A stretch of 64,000 nucleotides of DNA. Origin: Sedimenticola hydrogenitrophicus. Lineage in GTDB: Bacteria > Pseudomonadota > Gammaproteobacteria > Chromatiales > Chromatiaceae. The notes beneath the pieces were generated by a model. It did not search any database. It was not told the DNA's origin and worked only from the letters and a program-made list of their open reading frames with translations. The position numbers and the translations under genes were made by a program. The stretch covers positions 124,001 to 188,000 of the forward strand of contig NZ_JAQGEI010000002.1 of assembly GCF_029017505.1 (NCBI RefSeq). Reading direction: 5' to 3'. Each line of letters begins with the position of its first letter. The stretch's first letter is position 1. Positions 43,841 through 55,619 of this stretch are shown piece by piece.

Positions 43841-46669
43841 TCAGGCAATCCGCCTGGCCTCGCCCGCGCCGTCCACGTTTTCCACACAGCGCCCGCAGAG
43901 GGTCGGATGGGCCGCATGGCTGCCCACATCCTCGCGGTGATGCCAGCAGCGGTCACACTTGCCGTGCGCGGAGGCGCGCGCCAGCATATGGACACCGGGG
44001 AGATCGGTCGCCACCGCCTCGGCCGGCTTCTCCTCCAGGCCGTGCACCCGGGCATAGGAGGTGATCAGCACGAAGCGCAGCTCATCCTCCAGCTTGTCCA
44101 GATCGGCGCGCGCCTGCGCATCGCAGTAGAGATCCAGCTCGGCGTCCAGGGAGGAACCGATCACCCCGCCGGCGCGCAGCTGCTCCAGCTGTTTGCCGAT
44201 TGCGGTGCGGATGGCGATCACCCGGCCCCAGAACTCACGGTCGAAGCTGGCGTCCCGGTCCAGCGGGAACAGCCCCGCGTACCAGGTCTCGACAAACACT
44301 GTCTCGCTGCGTTCGCCGGGGATGTACTGCCAGATCTCGTCGGCGGTGAAGCTGAGGATCGGCGCCAGCCAGCGCACCATCGCCTCCATCACGTGATAGA
44401 TGGCGGTCTGGCAGGAGCGGCGGGCGCGGCTGTCAGCCCGGGTGGTGTACTGCCGGTCCTTGATGATATCCAGGTACAACCCACCCATCTCCGGGCCACA
44501 GAAGTTGTGGATCTTCTGGATGATCAGATGGAACTGGTAGCCCTTGTAGGCCTCGATGATCTCGGTCTGCAACTGCAGTGCGCGATCCACCACCCAGCGG
44601 TCCAGCTCCACCATCTCGTCCGGCGCCACCCGGTCCCGGACCGGATCGAAGCCGCTCAGGTTGGCCAACAGGAAGCGCGAGGTGTTGCGGATGCGCCGAT
44701 AGGCGTCGGCGGTCCGCTTCAGGATCTCGTCGGACACCGTCATCTCGCCGCGGTAATCGGTCGCCGCCACCCAGAGGCGGATGACATCGGCCCCCAGCTG
44801 TTTCATCACCTCCTGGGGACTCACGGTATTGCCCAGGGACTTGGACATCTTGTGCCCCTTGGCATCCACGGTGAAGCCGTGGGTCAGCACCCCGGCATAG
44901 GGCGCCCGGTTGTGGATCGCCACCGAGGTGAGCAGCGAGGACTGGAACCAGCCGCGGTGCTGATCGGAGCCCTCCAGATAGAGGTCCGCCGGATAATGCA
45001 GCTCCTCGCGCCGCTCCAGCACGGCAAAGTGGGTGACCCCGGAGTCGAACCAGACATCCAGGGTATCCTGGACCTTGTCGTAATCCTGCGCCTGCTCACC
45101 CAGCAGCTCGTGCGGATCCAGGGCAAACCAGGCCTCGATGCCCTGGACCTCGATCCGTTGCGCCACCGCCTCGATCAGCTCCGCGGTATCCGGGTGCAAC
45201 TCACCGCTGGCCTTGTGCACGAACAGGGCGATCGGCACGCCCCAGGTGCGTTGCCGCGAGATGCACCAGTCGGGCCGGCCCGCCACCATGCCCTCGATAC
45301 GGGCACGCCCCCAGTCCGGGGTGAAGGTCACCTTGTCGATCTCCGCCAGCGCGGTCTTGCGCAACCCCTGCTGTTCCATGCTGATGAACCACTGGGGGGT
45401 GGCACGGAAGATGATGGGGGTCTTGTGGCGCCAGCAGTGGGGATAGCTGTGGACCAGCCGCTCCTCGTGCACCAGGGCGCCGCGCGCCTTCAGCACCTCG
45501 ATCACCTTTTCATTGGCGGTGAAGACGTGCTCACCGGCAAACAGCGGGGTCCCCTCGACAAAGCGGCCGTCGCCGCCCACCGGATTGTCCACCTCGAGGC
45601 CATAGCGGCGGCCGACGATAAAGTCGTCCAGACCGTGCCCGGGCGCGGTGTGCACCGCGCCGGTACCGGCATCCAGGGTGACGTGTTCGCCGAGAATCAC
45701 CGGCACCACCCGATCGTAGAAACAGTGCTTCAGCTTCAATCCTTCAAAGGCCTCGCCGCGGCCGTAGGCGATCACCTTGTAATCCTCGATACCCCAGCGC
45801 AGCATGCTGTCCTTGAGCATCCCCTCGGCCACCACCAGGCGCTCGCGGCCATGCGGGCCGTTCGCCTGCACCACGGCGTAATCGAGCGACGGATTCAGCG
45901 CCACCGCCTGGTTGGCCGGCAGGGTCCAGGGGGTGGTGGTCCAGATCACCAGCGAGAGCGGGCCGTCGCCATGGCCGCCGGGCACCGACTGGCAGCCGGC
46001 CATCAGGGTCTCGGGATCGAGCACCTGGAAGCGTACATCAATGGCGAACGACTCCTTGTCCTTGTACTCCACTTCGGCCTCGGCCAGCGCCGAGCGGCAG
46101 TCGGTGCACCAGTGCACCGGCTTGGAGCCCTTGTGCACATGACCGTTTTCGACAATGCGCCCGAGCGCCCGCACGATATCCGCCTCGGTGCGGAAGGCCA
46201 TGGTCAGATAGGGATTCTCCCAGTCGCCCACCACGCCCAGGCGTTTGAAATCGGTGCGTTGCCGGTCCACCTGCTTGCCGGCGTACTCGCGGCAGGCGAC
46301 GCGGAACTGGGCCGCCGTCACCTTGCCCCCCGGCTTGCCGACCTTCTTCTCCACCTGCAGCTCGATCGGCAGGCCGTGGCAATCCCAGCCCGGTACATAG
46401 GGGGAATCGAGGCCATCCAGGCTATGGCTCTTGACAATGATGTCCTTCAGCACCTTGTTGACAGCATGCCCGATATGGATCTCACCGTTGGCGTAGGGCG
46501 GACCGTCATGCAGGATGAACTTGGGCCGGCCGGCGAAGACCTCGCGGATCTTGTGATACAGACCCATCGACTCCCAGCGCTTGAGCATCTCGGGCTCGCG
46601 ATTGGCCAGGTTGGCCTTCATGGGAAATCCGGTCTTGGGGAGGTTCAGGGTACTTTTATAGTCAGTCAC
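43841..46669 (-). CDS. ileS: Isoleucyl-tRNA synthetase
   Basis: 942 residues, bacterial length. HIGH motif in [16 protein letters not shown] in [10 protein letters not shown], the editing domain between, and a C-terminal zinc finger with CDRCWHHR and CGRCVENV. It charges tRNA-Ile and edits valine. It is between ribF and lspA on the same strand. Confidence 0.98.
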   Translation of the reverse strand: MTDYKSTLNLPKTGFPMKANLANREPEMLKRWESMGLYHKIREVFAGRPKFILHDGPPYANGEIHIGHAVNKVLKDIIVKSHSLDGLDSPYVPGWDCHGLPIELQVEKKVGKPGGKVTAAQFRVACREYAGKQVDRQRTDFKRLGVVGDWENPYLTMAFRTEADIVRALGRIVENGHVHKGSKPVHWCTDCRSALAEAEVEYKDKESFAIDVRFQVLDPETLMAGCQSVPGGHGDGPLSLVIWTTTPWTLPANQAVALNPSLDYAVVQANGPHGRERLVVAEGMLKDSMLRWGIEDYKVIAYGRGEAFEGLKLKHCFYDRVVPVILGEHVTLDAGTGAVHTAPGHGLDDFIVGRRYGLEVDNPVGGDGRFVEGTPLFAGEHVFTANEKVIEVLKARGALVHEERLVHSYPHCWRHKTPIIFRATPQWFISMEQQGLRKTALAEIDKVTFTPDWGRARIEGMVAGRPDWCISRQRTWGVPIALFVHKASGELHPDTAELIEAVAQRIEVQGIEAWFALDPHELLGEQAQDYDKVQDTLDVWFDSGVTHFAVLERREELHYPADLYLEGSDQHRGWFQSSLLTSVAIHNRAPYAGVLTHGFTVDAKGHKMSKSLGNTVSPQEVMKQLGADVIRLWVAATDYRGEMTVSDEILKRTADAYRRIRNTSRFLLANLSGFDPVRDRVAPDEMVELDRWVVDRALQLQTEIIEAYKGYQFHLIIQKIHNFCGPEMGGLYLDIIKDRQYTTRADSRARRSCQTAIYHVMEAMVRWLAPILSFTADEIWQYIPGERSETVFVETWYAGLFPLDRDASFDREFWGRVIAIRTAIGKQLEQLRAGGVIGSSLDAELDLYCDAQARADLDKLEDELRFVLITSYARVHGLEEKPAEAVATDLPGVHMLARASAHGKCDRCWHHREDVGSHAAHPTLCGRCVENVDGAGEARRIA

Positions 46670-46798
46670 GCTCTATTGCCTTGTCGCCGCTGAATCCAGC
46701 CGTGCGATCTGTCTGGTCAAATTTCCGGTGGTCGCCGCCGCATCGCTCCGGGGCGGGGATGCTGCGGCAATTACACCACTGATTCAAATCCGATTCAC

Positions 46799-47734
46799 TT
46801 ATTTATCGATCCCGAAAAAGGACCGCGCCTGCGCGGCATCCAGCATGATCTGCCGGCGCAGCGCCTCGAACGACTCGAAACGCCGCTCATCCCGCAGCCG
46901 CTTGCGAAACTCCACCTGCACATGCTCGCCATAGATGGTGCGCGCAAAATCAAACAGGTGCACCTCCAGCAGGTAGCGGGAGTCCCCCGTCACCGTCGGC
47001 CGATTGCCGATATTGGCCACCCCGGGCAGCGGGGCCTCGGCCAGTCCGTACACCATCACCGCGAACACCCCATGGACCGGGCTCACCTTGCGGTGCAGGT
47101 CGATATTGGCGGTGGGAAAACCGATGGTCCGACCGCGGGCATCGCCATGGGCGACCCGGCCGCAGATCCTATAGGGGCGCCCCAGGTTGCGCTCGGCCAG
47201 CGCCAGATCGCCCTGGGCCAGGGCCTCGCGAATGCGGGTACTGCTGACCCGGGCCTCGCCGTCCATGAAGGTATTCATGTTGGCCACTTCAAAGCCGTGA
47301 GCCGCGCCCGTTTGGCGCAGCAACTCGATGTCGCCCACCCGGCCGCGGCCGAAGCGGAAATCGTCTCCGACATAGAGAAACCGCACATCCAGTCCATCGA
47401 CCAGCAGCTCCTGGACAAACTGCCGGGCCGACATGGCGGCGAGCTTCCGGCCGAATTCCAGCAACACCACCCGGTCGATTCCGGCATCCTTCAGGGCCTG
47501 CAGCTTTTCCCGCACCCGGGTCAGACGCGCCGGCGCAGTATCCGGGGCGAAGTACTCCATCGGCTGCGGCTCAAAGGTGACCACCGTGGTCGGCAGTCCG
47601 AACGCCGCCGCCCGCTCACGCAGATGGCGGAACACCGCCTGATGACCGAGATGCACACCATCGAAATTACCAATGGTGGCCACACAGCCCCGGTGTTCAG
47701 CACGCAGATTGTGGAGACCGCGGATAACCTGCAT
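46799..47734 (-). CDS. ribF: Bifunctional riboflavin kinase / FAD synthetase
   Basis: About 311 residues from ATG 47734 (MQVIRGLHNLR), the family start; an in-frame ATG at 47758 is possible. GNFDGVHLGHQ is the nucleotidyl-transferase motif; the C-terminal kinase domain has GRTIGFPTANI and the later GVANIGNRPT. It makes FMN and FAD. Followed after 129 bp by ileS, with no gene in the gap. Confidence 0.95.
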   Translation of the reverse strand: MQVIRGLHNLRAEHRGCVATIGNFDGVHLGHQAVFRHLRERAAAFGLPTTVVTFEPQPMEYFAPDTAPARLTRVREKLQALKDAGIDRVVLLEFGRKLAAMSARQFVQELLVDGLDVRFLYVGDDFRFGRGRVGDIELLRQTGAAHGFEVANMNTFMDGEARVSSTRIREALAQGDLALAERNLGRPYRICGRVAHGDARGRTIGFPTANIDLHRKVSPVHGVFAVMVYGLAEAPLPGVANIGNRPTVTGDSRYLLEVHLFDFARTIYGEHVQVEFRKRLRDERRFESFEALRRQIMLDAAQARSFFGIDK

Positions 47735-47822
47735 CTTAGCCCGTTCAATAGAATCCAAAGCGCTGCATTATAGGCAAAGTTTTATCACAAGTCCCCGTTT
47801 CCGCAGTGCCCCCCCCTGGACG

Positions 47823-47982
47823 ACGTCATCTAACTTCGGACGGGGCGAGGATCTGCCTGCTTGCTTGCCGGGACGCCATAAACCCATCCCTGGGGGCTTG
47901 CCGCGGCCATCCATGGCCGCGGACACCCGTCAAGCAAGCAGGCAGATCCTCTCATTCAAACATTTGCGCGTTTAGATGACGT
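47823..47982. mobile_element. Palindromic element B1 (ACGTCATCTAA ends)
   Basis: 160 bp with ends ACGTCATCTAA and TTAGATGACGT and long inner arms AGGATCTGCCTGCTTGCTTG against CAAGCAAGCAGGCAGATCCT. The centre is GGCCATCCATGGCC. A second copy in the opposite orientation is at 53869-54029. No coding capacity. It is a MITE or large REP-like element between ribF and murJ. Confidence 0.8.
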
Positions 47983-48007
47983 GGTCCTGCGGCGCCCCCT
48001 GGCCCGC

Positions 48008-49537
48008 TCAGGAGCGATGGGCACGGAAATGCCGCGGCCCGATGCCCTGCAGGGCCAACGCAGCGAAGTAACTGCCTACCCCCGCCAGGCCCCAGAGCGA
48101 CAGGCGCCACACCTTGTCCGCGGTGGTCATCCCCAACCAGGAGGCGAGATCACCCACCCCCCAGTAGAGCAATGCGCCCATGACGGTGGAGGCCAGGACA
48201 GCCCGCAGAATCAGCAGCGGCCAGCCAGCCTCCGGACGATAGACACCGGCCTGGCGCAATCCCCGCAACAACAGAAACGCGTTGAGCGTGGCGGAGAGCG
48301 AAGTGGCAAGCGCCAGACCGGCATGGGCCAGGGGGAATACCAGCAGAATATTCAGCACCATATTGGTGAACATGGCGATCACCGCGATGCGCACCGGGGT
48401 CCGGGTATCCTGCCGGGAGTAATAGCCGGGGGCCAGCACCTTGATCAGGATGAAGGACAACAGGCCCAAGGAATAGGCCATCAGGCTCTGCCGCGACATG
48501 GCCACGTCGGTCACATCAAACTGCGCCGACTGGAACAGGGTGGCGATCATCGGGCCGGCCAGCACAAACAGTCCGACCGCCGCCGGCAGTCCCAGCAGCA
48601 GGCCCCAGCGCAACGCCCAGTCGATCACCTGGGAGAAGCCCTCGGGTGACTCGGTGGCATGTTTTTTCGACAGATTGGGCAGGATCACCGTGGCCAGCCC
48701 CACCCCCAGTATGCCCAGGGGAAACTCCATCAGCCGGTCGGAGTAATAGAGCCAGGAGATACTGCCGGAGACCAGAAACGAGGCAATCAGGGTATCCAGC
48801 AGCAGATTCAGCTGGGTCACCGATACCCCGAACAGCGCCGGCAGCATCAGCCGGCCGATGCGCCGCACCCCCTCATCCTGCGGGGCAAAGACAAACCGCG
48901 GCAGCAACCGGATCTGACGCAGAAACGGGTACTGGAACAGCAACTGCAGGATGCCGGCCAGCAACACCCCCCAGGCCAGCGCCATGATCGGCCGCTCCAT
49001 CCGCGGCGCCAGCCAGATGGCACAGGAGATGAGCGAGATATTCAACAGCACCGGGGTGAAGGCGGGAATGCCGAAGCGGCCGTGGGCATTGAGGATACCC
49101 CCGGCAAAGGCGGTCAGCGAGATGAACAGCAGATAGGGGAAGGTGAGCCGCAACATGTCCACGGCCAGATCCAGCTTGCCCTCCGAGCCGATAAAACCGG
49201 GCGCAAAGAGCATCGCCAGTACCGGCGCCCCCAGCACACCCGCCAGGGTGACCGCCAGCAGCACCGCCCCCAGGGTGCCGGCCACATGGTCTACAAAGCG
49301 CTGCAGCTCGGCAAAACTGCGCCGCTCCTTATATTCGGTGAGTACCGGGACAAAGGCCACGGCGAAGGCGCCCTCGGCAAACAGGCGGCGCAGAAAATTG
49401 GGTATCTTGAAGGCGACAAAAAATGCGTCGGTTCCGGCATTCGCGCCAAAGGTATGCGCCACCACCAAATCCCGCACAAAACCGAGAATCCGCGACAGCA
49501 GGGTATTGGAGCCCACCTTGGCCAGTGATCTGAACAT
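48008..49537 (-). CDS. murJ: Lipid II flippase MurJ
   Basis: 509 residues, about 14 membrane segments of the MOP fold. The N-terminus LAKVGSNTLLSRILGFVRDL and AFFVAFKIPNFLRRLFAEGAF are typical of MurJ/MviN. It exports lipid II for peptidoglycan synthesis. It is divergent from rpsT. Confidence 0.96.
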   Translation of the reverse strand: MFRSLAKVGSNTLLSRILGFVRDLVVAHTFGANAGTDAFFVAFKIPNFLRRLFAEGAFAVAFVPVLTEYKERRSFAELQRFVDHVAGTLGAVLLAVTLAGVLGAPVLAMLFAPGFIGSEGKLDLAVDMLRLTFPYLLFISLTAFAGGILNAHGRFGIPAFTPVLLNISLISCAIWLAPRMERPIMALAWGVLLAGILQLLFQYPFLRQIRLLPRFVFAPQDEGVRRIGRLMLPALFGVSVTQLNLLLDTLIASFLVSGSISWLYYSDRLMEFPLGILGVGLATVILPNLSKKHATESPEGFSQVIDWALRWGLLLGLPAAVGLFVLAGPMIATLFQSAQFDVTDVAMSRQSLMAYSLGLLSFILIKVLAPGYYSRQDTRTPVRIAVIAMFTNMVLNILLVFPLAHAGLALATSLSATLNAFLLLRGLRQAGVYRPEAGWPLLILRAVLASTVMGALLYWGVGDLASWLGMTTADKVWRLSLWGLAGVGSYFAALALQGIGPRHFRAHRS

Positions 49538-49649
49538 ACCTCTATGTGCTACCTGAAATGGGGGCCGCCGACGGCCGAAGGGCGGATTATAGGCTTTTTA
49601 TACCCTTTTTTCAGAGGTATCGGGTAGAATCCGGCAATGCTGAATGCAA

Positions 49650-49856
49650 GTAATTACTCACGGGGTGATTGGCCTGCCTTGTTGGCCGATCTTGATGGCG
49701 CCTCGAATCCGGCCTCTTTTTCAGGTTCAAGCCTGCCCTTGTTTGAGCGAAGCGAGTTTGGGCAGGCGCTGAAAAAGGGGCCGGATTCGAGGAAACAAGC
49801 CATCATGTGAGGCCGGCAAGGCAGGCCAATCACTTACAGACCAGGTGAGTAGTTAC
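49650..49856. mobile_element. MITE copy M3 (perfect 8-bp target duplication)
   Basis: 207 bp, ends GTAATTACTCAC and GTGAGTAGTTAC, same nested palindromes as M1 and M2. Both flanks read GAATGCAA, a perfect 8-bp direct repeat. This is the clearest evidence that the family transposes and makes 8-bp duplications. Confidence 0.92.
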
Positions 49857-50002
49857 GAATGCAATAAGAACCGCTATTAAATAGCCCCTTTCGCGGCGGA
49901 ACCAGCTCCCACGAGACTCAGCGTCATCCTGCGCCGGTGATGTTCGAGAACCATAGGGCGGGCCGCGCCCGCCGACGGCGCCCGCGGAGTGAGAATTGGC
50001 TG

Positions 50003-50032
50003 TTGACAAACCGCAGTCCAGCCTCCAGAATA
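50003..50032 (+). promoter_or_regulatory. Likely rpsT promoter
   Basis: A consensus -35 box TTGACA is followed, after 18 bp, by AGAATA as a weak -10. It lies 50-80 bp before the rpsT start, the expected place. Confidence 0.5.
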
Positions 50033-50082
50033 CCGCGCTCTTTAGCGAGATACTCAATTTACTGAATTTTTGGAGACAGACC

Positions 50083-50343
50083 TTGGCCAACTCACCACAA
50101 GCCCGCAAACGTGCGCGTCAGGCCGAACAGCATCGCCAGAACAATGCGTCGCGGCGCAGCAACATGCGCACCTACCTGAAAAACGTAGTGAAGGCGTTGG
50201 CGACTGGCGATAAGGAAAAGGCTACCGAAGCTTACAAACAGGCGGTACCGGTGATCGACCGTGCGGCAAACACCGGCCTTATCCACAAGAACAAGGCTGC
50301 CCGTCATAAAAGCCGCCTGAATGCACAGATCAAATCGCTGTAA
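50083..50343 (+). CDS. rpsT: 30S ribosomal protein S20
   Basis: 86 residues from TTG 50083 with GGAGA upstream. A TTG start is also used in E. coli rpsT and is tied to its autoregulation. Basic helical protein: [20 protein letters not shown] and [14 protein letters not shown] are S20 signatures. It is bracketed by MITE copies M3 and M4. Confidence 0.97.
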   Translation: MANSPQARKRARQAEQHRQNNASRRSNMRTYLKNVVKALATGDKEKATEAYKQAVPVIDRAANTGLIHKNKAARHKSRLNAQIKSL

Positions 50344-50365
50344 ACAGTAGCGCCTGTGCATCACG

Positions 50366-50393
50366 AAAAACCGGCCAAAAGCCGGTTTTTTTT
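50366..50393 (+). terminator. Intrinsic terminator of rpsT
   Basis: AAAAACCGGC-caaaa-GCCGGTTTTTTTT: a strong stem and T-run 22 bp after the rpsT stop. Confidence 0.9.
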
Positions 50394-50493
50394 CGCCCGC
50401 CAGATACTTGCCCCCCCTGCCTGCACCATGGAGACACAGAGAGCACAGAGGAGTCGTAAAATTCCTCTACTGATGTGGCTACTTCTACTTTGT

Positions 50494-50620
50494 CAGATTC
50501 ACGCCTGCCCTTGTTTGAGCGAAGCGAGTTTGGGCAGGCGCTGAAAAAGGGGCCGGATTCGAGGAGACAAGCCATCACGTGAGGCCGGCAAGGCAGGTCA
50601 ATCACTCCGTAGGTAGTTAC
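50494..50620. mobile_element. MITE copy M4, 5'-truncated
   Basis: The right 127 bp of the M1-M3 family, from CAGATTCACGCCTGCCC to AGGTAGTTAC. The left 80 bp or so are missing and the right end has drifted. It is 100 bp after the rpsT terminator. The following 186 bp to proB hold nothing recognised. Confidence 0.85.
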
Positions 50621-50806
50621 CTACTGAATTCATCCTCAGGTCCGTAAACGGTGCCTCCCTGCACCATTTCTCAGGATTACACCGGGCCGGAGTCAAGCCG
50701 CGCATGTCCGGGGGATCGGTTGATCGATTCCGACCGGTCGACTTCGGTCCCGGAATGAACCGTCCCGTCCCGTCCTGACCCCGTACCGACCACCGGACTG
50801 GGGCAA

Positions 50807-51934
50807 TCAGACCAGCACCAGGTTATCGCGGTGGATCAGCTCCTCCTCATCCACGTAACCCAGGATCTCCTGGATACGGCCGGAGGAGAACCCCTTGATG
50901 CGCGCGCTCTCCGCCGAATTGTAGTTGACCAGGCCGCGGGCAATCTCCCGTCCCTGCTCATCGACACAGACCACCATCTCGCCGCGGGAAAACTCCCCGA
51001 TCACCTGCTTCACGCCCACCGCCAGCAGACTGCGTCCGGATTCACGGAGCACCCGCACCGCACCCTCGTCCACCACCAGGCGGCCACGCACCTGCAGGTG
51101 TCCGGCCAGCCAGCGCTTGCGCGCCGCCTCGGCCTCCTGCACAGGCAACAGCAGGGTGCCGACCGGCTCCCCGGCGGCGATCCGGGTCAGCACATCCTCG
51201 CCTCCCCCCGGGGCAATAATGGTGGCGGTACCGGAGCGTGCGGCCAGCCGGGCGGCGCGCACCTTGGTCACCATCCCGCCCTGTCCGAGCAGGCTGGAAC
51301 TGCCACCGGCCACCTGATCCAGCATCGGATCGTCGACCCGGCTCTCATTGATCAGCCGCGCATCGGGATTGGTGCGCGGGTCACAGTCATAGAGCCCCTG
51401 CTGATCGGTCAGCAGCACCAGCAGATCCGCCTCCACCAGATTGGCCACCAGTGCCGCCAGGGTATCGTTGTCGCCGAAGCGCAGCTCCTGATTGGCCACC
51501 GTGTCGTTTTCATTCACCACCGGCACCACACCAAGCGAAAGCAGGGTGCGCAGGGTGCTGCGGGCATTCAGGTAGCGGCGCCGATTGGTCAGGTCGTCAT
51601 GGGTCAGCAGCACCTGGGCGGTGTGCAGGTCGTGCTTCTGGAAACAGGTTTCATAGGCGCGCACCAGCCCCATCTGGCCGATGGCGGCGGCGGCCTGCAG
51701 CTCGTGCAGGGTGGTCGGGCGGGTGGTCCAGCCCATGCGGCTCATGCCTTCGGCCACGGCCCCCGACGAGACCAGGATCAACTCATTGCCTGCCAGCACC
51801 CAGCTGGCCATCTGCTCCACCCAGCCTGAGAGCGCCTCCCGCGCCAGGCCCTTGCCGTCGGCCGTCAACAGGGCACTGCCGATCTTGACCACCCAGCGAT
51901 GGGCCGAGGTAAACTTTTCCCGGGACATCTTCAT
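50807..51934 (-). CDS. proB: Glutamate 5-kinase
   Basis: 375 residues from ATG 51934, 11 bp after the obg stop; ATG 51928 is also possible. It phosphorylates glutamate in the first step of proline synthesis. Amino-acid-kinase marks: [50 protein letters not shown]-terminal PUA domain is present (about 280-370, [13 protein letters not shown]). Cotranscribed with obg. Confidence 0.96.
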   Translation of the reverse strand: MKMSREKFTSAHRWVVKIGSALLTADGKGLAREALSGWVEQMASWVLAGNELILVSSGAVAEGMSRMGWTTRPTTLHELQAAAAIGQMGLVRAYETCFQKHDLHTAQVLLTHDDLTNRRRYLNARSTLRTLLSLGVVPVVNENDTVANQELRFGDNDTLAALVANLVEADLLVLLTDQQGLYDCDPRTNPDARLINESRVDDPMLDQVAGGSSSLLGQGGMVTKVRAARLAARSGTATIIAPGGGEDVLTRIAAGEPVGTLLLPVQEAEAARKRWLAGHLQVRGRLVVDEGAVRVLRESGRSLLAVGVKQVIGEFSRGEMVVCVDEQGREIARGLVNYNSAESARIKGFSSGRIQEILGYVDEEELIHRDNLVLV

Positions 51935-51945
51935 ACGGCCGCCCA

Positions 51946-53052
<1,107 letters not shown>

Positions 53053-53062
53053 TCATAACGTA

Positions 53063-53092
53063 AAAAGCCCCGTCATAAGACGAGGCCTTTTG
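53063..53092 (-). terminator. Possible terminator after rpmA
   Basis: On the minus strand AAAAGGCCTCGTC-ttat-GACGGGGCTTTTT forms a hairpin with a T-run between rpmA and obg. It may be a partial stop that lowers obg relative to rplU-rpmA. Confidence 0.7.
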
Positions 53093-53114
53093 TTGTTGTA
53101 AAGCGGTGGCGCGA

Positions 53115-53372
53115 TCAGGCCGGAATCACGCTGACATAGCGACGATTTTTCGGGCCCTTGATCTCAAACTTCACCACGCCGTCAACCTTGGCGAACAGCG
53201 TATGGTCCCGGCCGCAACCGACATTCACGCCGTTATGTACCGCCGTACCACGCTGGCGGATGATGATGCCGCCGGCGTTGACGGCCTGACCGCCGAAGAC
53301 CTTCACGCCCAGACGTTTTGACTCAGAATCGCGGCCGTTACGTGTACTACCGCCTGCTTTTTTATGTGCCAT
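53115..53372 (-). CDS. rpmA: 50S ribosomal protein L27
   Basis: 85 residues. [20 protein letters not shown] is the classic N-terminus that reaches the peptidyl-transferase centre. Follows rplU after 16 bp. Confidence 0.98.
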   Translation of the reverse strand: MAHKKAGGSTRNGRDSESKRLGVKVFGGQAVNAGGIIIRQRGTAVHNGVNVGCGRDHTLFAKVDGVVKFEIKGPKNRRYVSVIPA

Positions 53373-53388
53373 TGCCTAACCCTGCCCC

Positions 53389-53703
53389 TCAGCCAGCGCT
53401 GATTCCGGTAATCTCGAGTTCTGTGTACCACTGACGATGTCCCTGGCGCTTCAGGTGATGCTTGCGCCGCTTGAACTTCAGGATCGTCACTTTCTTGGCC
53501 CGCCCATGGGATTTGACCGTAGCGGTGACCTTGCCACCGTCCACATAGGGTGTTCCAATCTTAATATCTTCGCCGTTGGCGACCATCAGGACCTTATCAA
53601 GGTCGAGCGAAGCGCCTTCTTCAGCGCCCAGCTTTTCGACTCTTACGGTATCGCCCTCGGAAACCCGGTACTGCTTACCCCCGGTCTGAATTACGGCATA
53701 CAT
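53389..53703 (-). CDS. rplU: 50S ribosomal protein L21
   Basis: 104 residues from ATG 53703 ([14 protein letters not shown]). An in-frame ATG five codons upstream is less likely because L21 proteins begin at MYAVI. First gene of rplU-rpmA-obg-proB. Confidence 0.98.
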   Translation of the reverse strand: MYAVIQTGGKQYRVSEGDTVRVEKLGAEEGASLDLDKVLMVANGEDIKIGTPYVDGGKVTATVKSHGRAKKVTILKFKRRKHHLKRQGHRQWYTELEITGISAG

Positions 53704-53868
53704 ACCAAATCTCCGCAAAAAATCTGCTAATTCGGCGCGCAGACATGCAACGCGCCAACGAAAGAGGCGGAATTCTACCCGTGGCGGCGCCGCAGGTCAA
53801 TCACCGCGCACAAAAAACCGGAAATCACCTGCGTGCGCCACCATCGGTTCCGCTCCAGCGGCAGGCCC

Positions 53869-54029
53869 ACGTCATCTAAACGCGCAAATGCTTGAAAGAG
53901 AGGATCTGACTGCTTGCTTGACGGGTGTCCGCGGCCATGGATGGCCGTGGCAAGCCCCCAGGGATGGGTTTATGGCGTCCCGGCAAGCAAGCAGGCAGGT
54001 CCTCGCCCCGCCCTAAGTTGGCTGACGTC
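53869..54029. mobile_element. Palindromic element B2 (inverted copy of B1)
   Basis: About 161 bp, starting ACGTCATCTAAACGCGCAAA and ending near GCTGACGT. The arms CTGCTTGCTTGACGGGTGTC and GGCAAGCAAGCAGGCAGGTC match B1 reversed. It lies between divergent rplU and ispB, so it may influence both promoters. Confidence 0.78.
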
Positions 54030-54130
54030 ATCCTGGCTCCGGCGGGTCCCACGCTTGACAGTATCCGGGCAGGCTCCTAGCATGCTTCACTCCCAAATCC
54101 CTGAAACCAACGCAGTTAAGAACATACCCC

Positions 54131-55099
54131 ATGGAAATGAGCACGATCCGCGAGCTGGTTGCGGAAGACATGAAGGCGGTAGACGCCCTGATCCTGCAAC
54201 GGCTGCAGTCCGATGTGGTACTGATCAACCAGGTGGGACACTACATCGTCAACAGCGGCGGCAAACGGCTGCGGCCGATGATCGTGCTGCTGGCGGCTCG
54301 CGCGCTCGACTACGCGGGCGACCGGCACGTGGACCTGGCGGCGGTGATCGAGTTCATCCATACCGCCACCCTGTTGCACGACGATGTGGTGGACGAATCG
54401 GACATGCGGCGCAACCGGGATACCGCCAACGCGGTCTGGGGTAACGCCGCCAGCGTCCTGGTGGGCGACTTCCTCTACTCCCGCTCGTTCGAGATGATGG
54501 TGGAGATGGACACGATGCGGGTGATGGAGGTGCTCTCCCACGCCACCAACCGCATTGCCGAAGGGGAGGTCCTGCAGCTGCTCAATTGCAACGACCCCGA
54601 CACCACCGAAGAGAAGTACCGCGAGGTGATTCTGCGCAAAACCGCCACCCTGTTCGAGGCCGGCGCCCGCCTCGGTGCGGTACTGGGCAACGCCACGCCG
54701 GCGCAGGAGCAGGCGATGGCCGCTTACGGCCTGCACCTGGGCATCGCCTTCCAGATAATCGACGATGCCCTCGACTACAGCACCTCCAGCGAAGAGATCG
54801 GCAAGAACATCGGCGATGACCTGGAGGAGGGCAAGCCGACCCTGCCGATCCTGCGGGCGATGCAGGTGGGCACCCCCGAGCAGCGGGCCGCCCTGCGGCA
54901 GATCATAGAAAAAGGTGGCCGGGAACATATCGAAACCGTCATGGCGGCCATTGAATCCACCGATGCGATCGAGTACACTGCGCGCCTTGCCGCGGAGGAA
55001 GCCGACAAGGCCAAGCAGGCGCTGGACGCCGTACCCGAGTCCCCCTTCCGCGACGCCCTCTCCGCGCTGGCCGATTTTTCCGTCAGGCGCAGGAGTTGA
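54131..55099 (+). CDS. ispB: Octaprenyl diphosphate synthase
   Basis: 322 residues; trans-prenyltransferase that builds the quinone side chain. First Asp-rich motif LLHDDVVDESDMRR, second IIDDALDY; GGKRLRPMI at the N-terminus. ATG 54131 or 54137. It uses IPP made by IspH. Usual neighbour of rplU in gammaproteobacteria. Confidence 0.96.
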   Translation: MEMSTIRELVAEDMKAVDALILQRLQSDVVLINQVGHYIVNSGGKRLRPMIVLLAARALDYAGDRHVDLAAVIEFIHTATLLHDDVVDESDMRRNRDTANAVWGNAASVLVGDFLYSRSFEMMVEMDTMRVMEVLSHATNRIAEGEVLQLLNCNDPDTTEEKYREVILRKTATLFEAGARLGAVLGNATPAQEQAMAAYGLHLGIAFQIIDDALDYSTSSEEIGKNIGDDLEEGKPTLPILRAMQVGTPEQRAALRQIIEKGGREHIETVMAAIESTDAIEYTARLAAEEADKAKQALDAVPESPFRDALSALADFSVRRRS

Positions 55100-55108
55100 A
55101 ACAGCATT

Positions 55109-55185
55109 CGGGGTGTAGCTCAGCCTGGTAGAGCACTGCCTTCGGGAGGCAGGGGCCGGAGGTTCGAATCCTCTCACCCCGACCA
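55109..55185 (+). tRNA. tRNA-Pro (anticodon CGG)
   Basis: Complete 77-nt cloverleaf: CGGGGTG/CACCCCG acceptor, anticodon stem CTGCC/GGCAG with loop TTCGGGA (anticodon CGG), T arm GGAGG-TTCGAAT-CCTCT, encoded ACCA. Confidence 0.96.
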
Positions 55186-55194
55186 GACACATCA

Positions 55195-55219
55195 AGGCCC
55201 GCATTTGCGGGCCTTTTTG
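55195..55219 (+). terminator. Intrinsic terminator after tRNA-Pro
   Basis: AGGCCCGC-attt-GCGGGCCTTTTT, 9 bp after the tRNA. The next 325 bp (55220-55545) contain no gene, RNA or clear repeat that I can recognise. Confidence 0.9.
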
Positions 55220-55545
55220 TTGGGCGCGTCCCTGCGCCTCACCCCTTCGGGCTTAGGCAAAAAGCCTCTCCTGGCGGATTATTGTTTGCCCGAAATTCCG
55301 CTGGCGACGCCGGTTCACGGAACCGGACCTGGCCGCATCCCGCCGCACCAGCAAATCACCCTCAAGCAGGTTCAAGCTTTTCCCCGAAGTGACGCTATAC
55401 CCGATGCACCATCCGTTTTCAGGCCGCCCCGCAGGGGCGTGCTGACGAGGAACGGCCCACGGCCGAAATGCGATCATCATCCGGGGAACAGTCGACAAAC
55501 CATCATGTCCAATCCGACACATCATCCACCACCGCCCACTGCCGC

Positions 55546-55619
55546 ATGAAAAATTGGCAGGACAGACAATTTTCACGGCCGAAGGCCGCCCGTCAGGGTG
55601 TGGCACAGGGATGTGCCGC
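55546..55619 (+). repeat. Third copy of the start-codon-abutting repeat
   Basis: 74 bp, starting ATGAAAAATTGGCAGG and ending GGCACAGGGATGTGCCGC directly before the ATG of the GGDEF-EAL gene. Nearly identical to the units before hisI (17364-17515). Again the repeat is open in frame with the gene. Confidence 0.85.

Noticed and set aside
43907-46693. A very long open frame (928 codons) on the plus strand opposite ileS
   Set aside because: It mirrors the high-GC codon pattern of ileS, has a low-complexity composition rich in G, A, H and L, and no family character. The same applies to long antisense frames opposite Pat (26.5-28.7 kb), dctM, the chemoreceptor and DUF1631.
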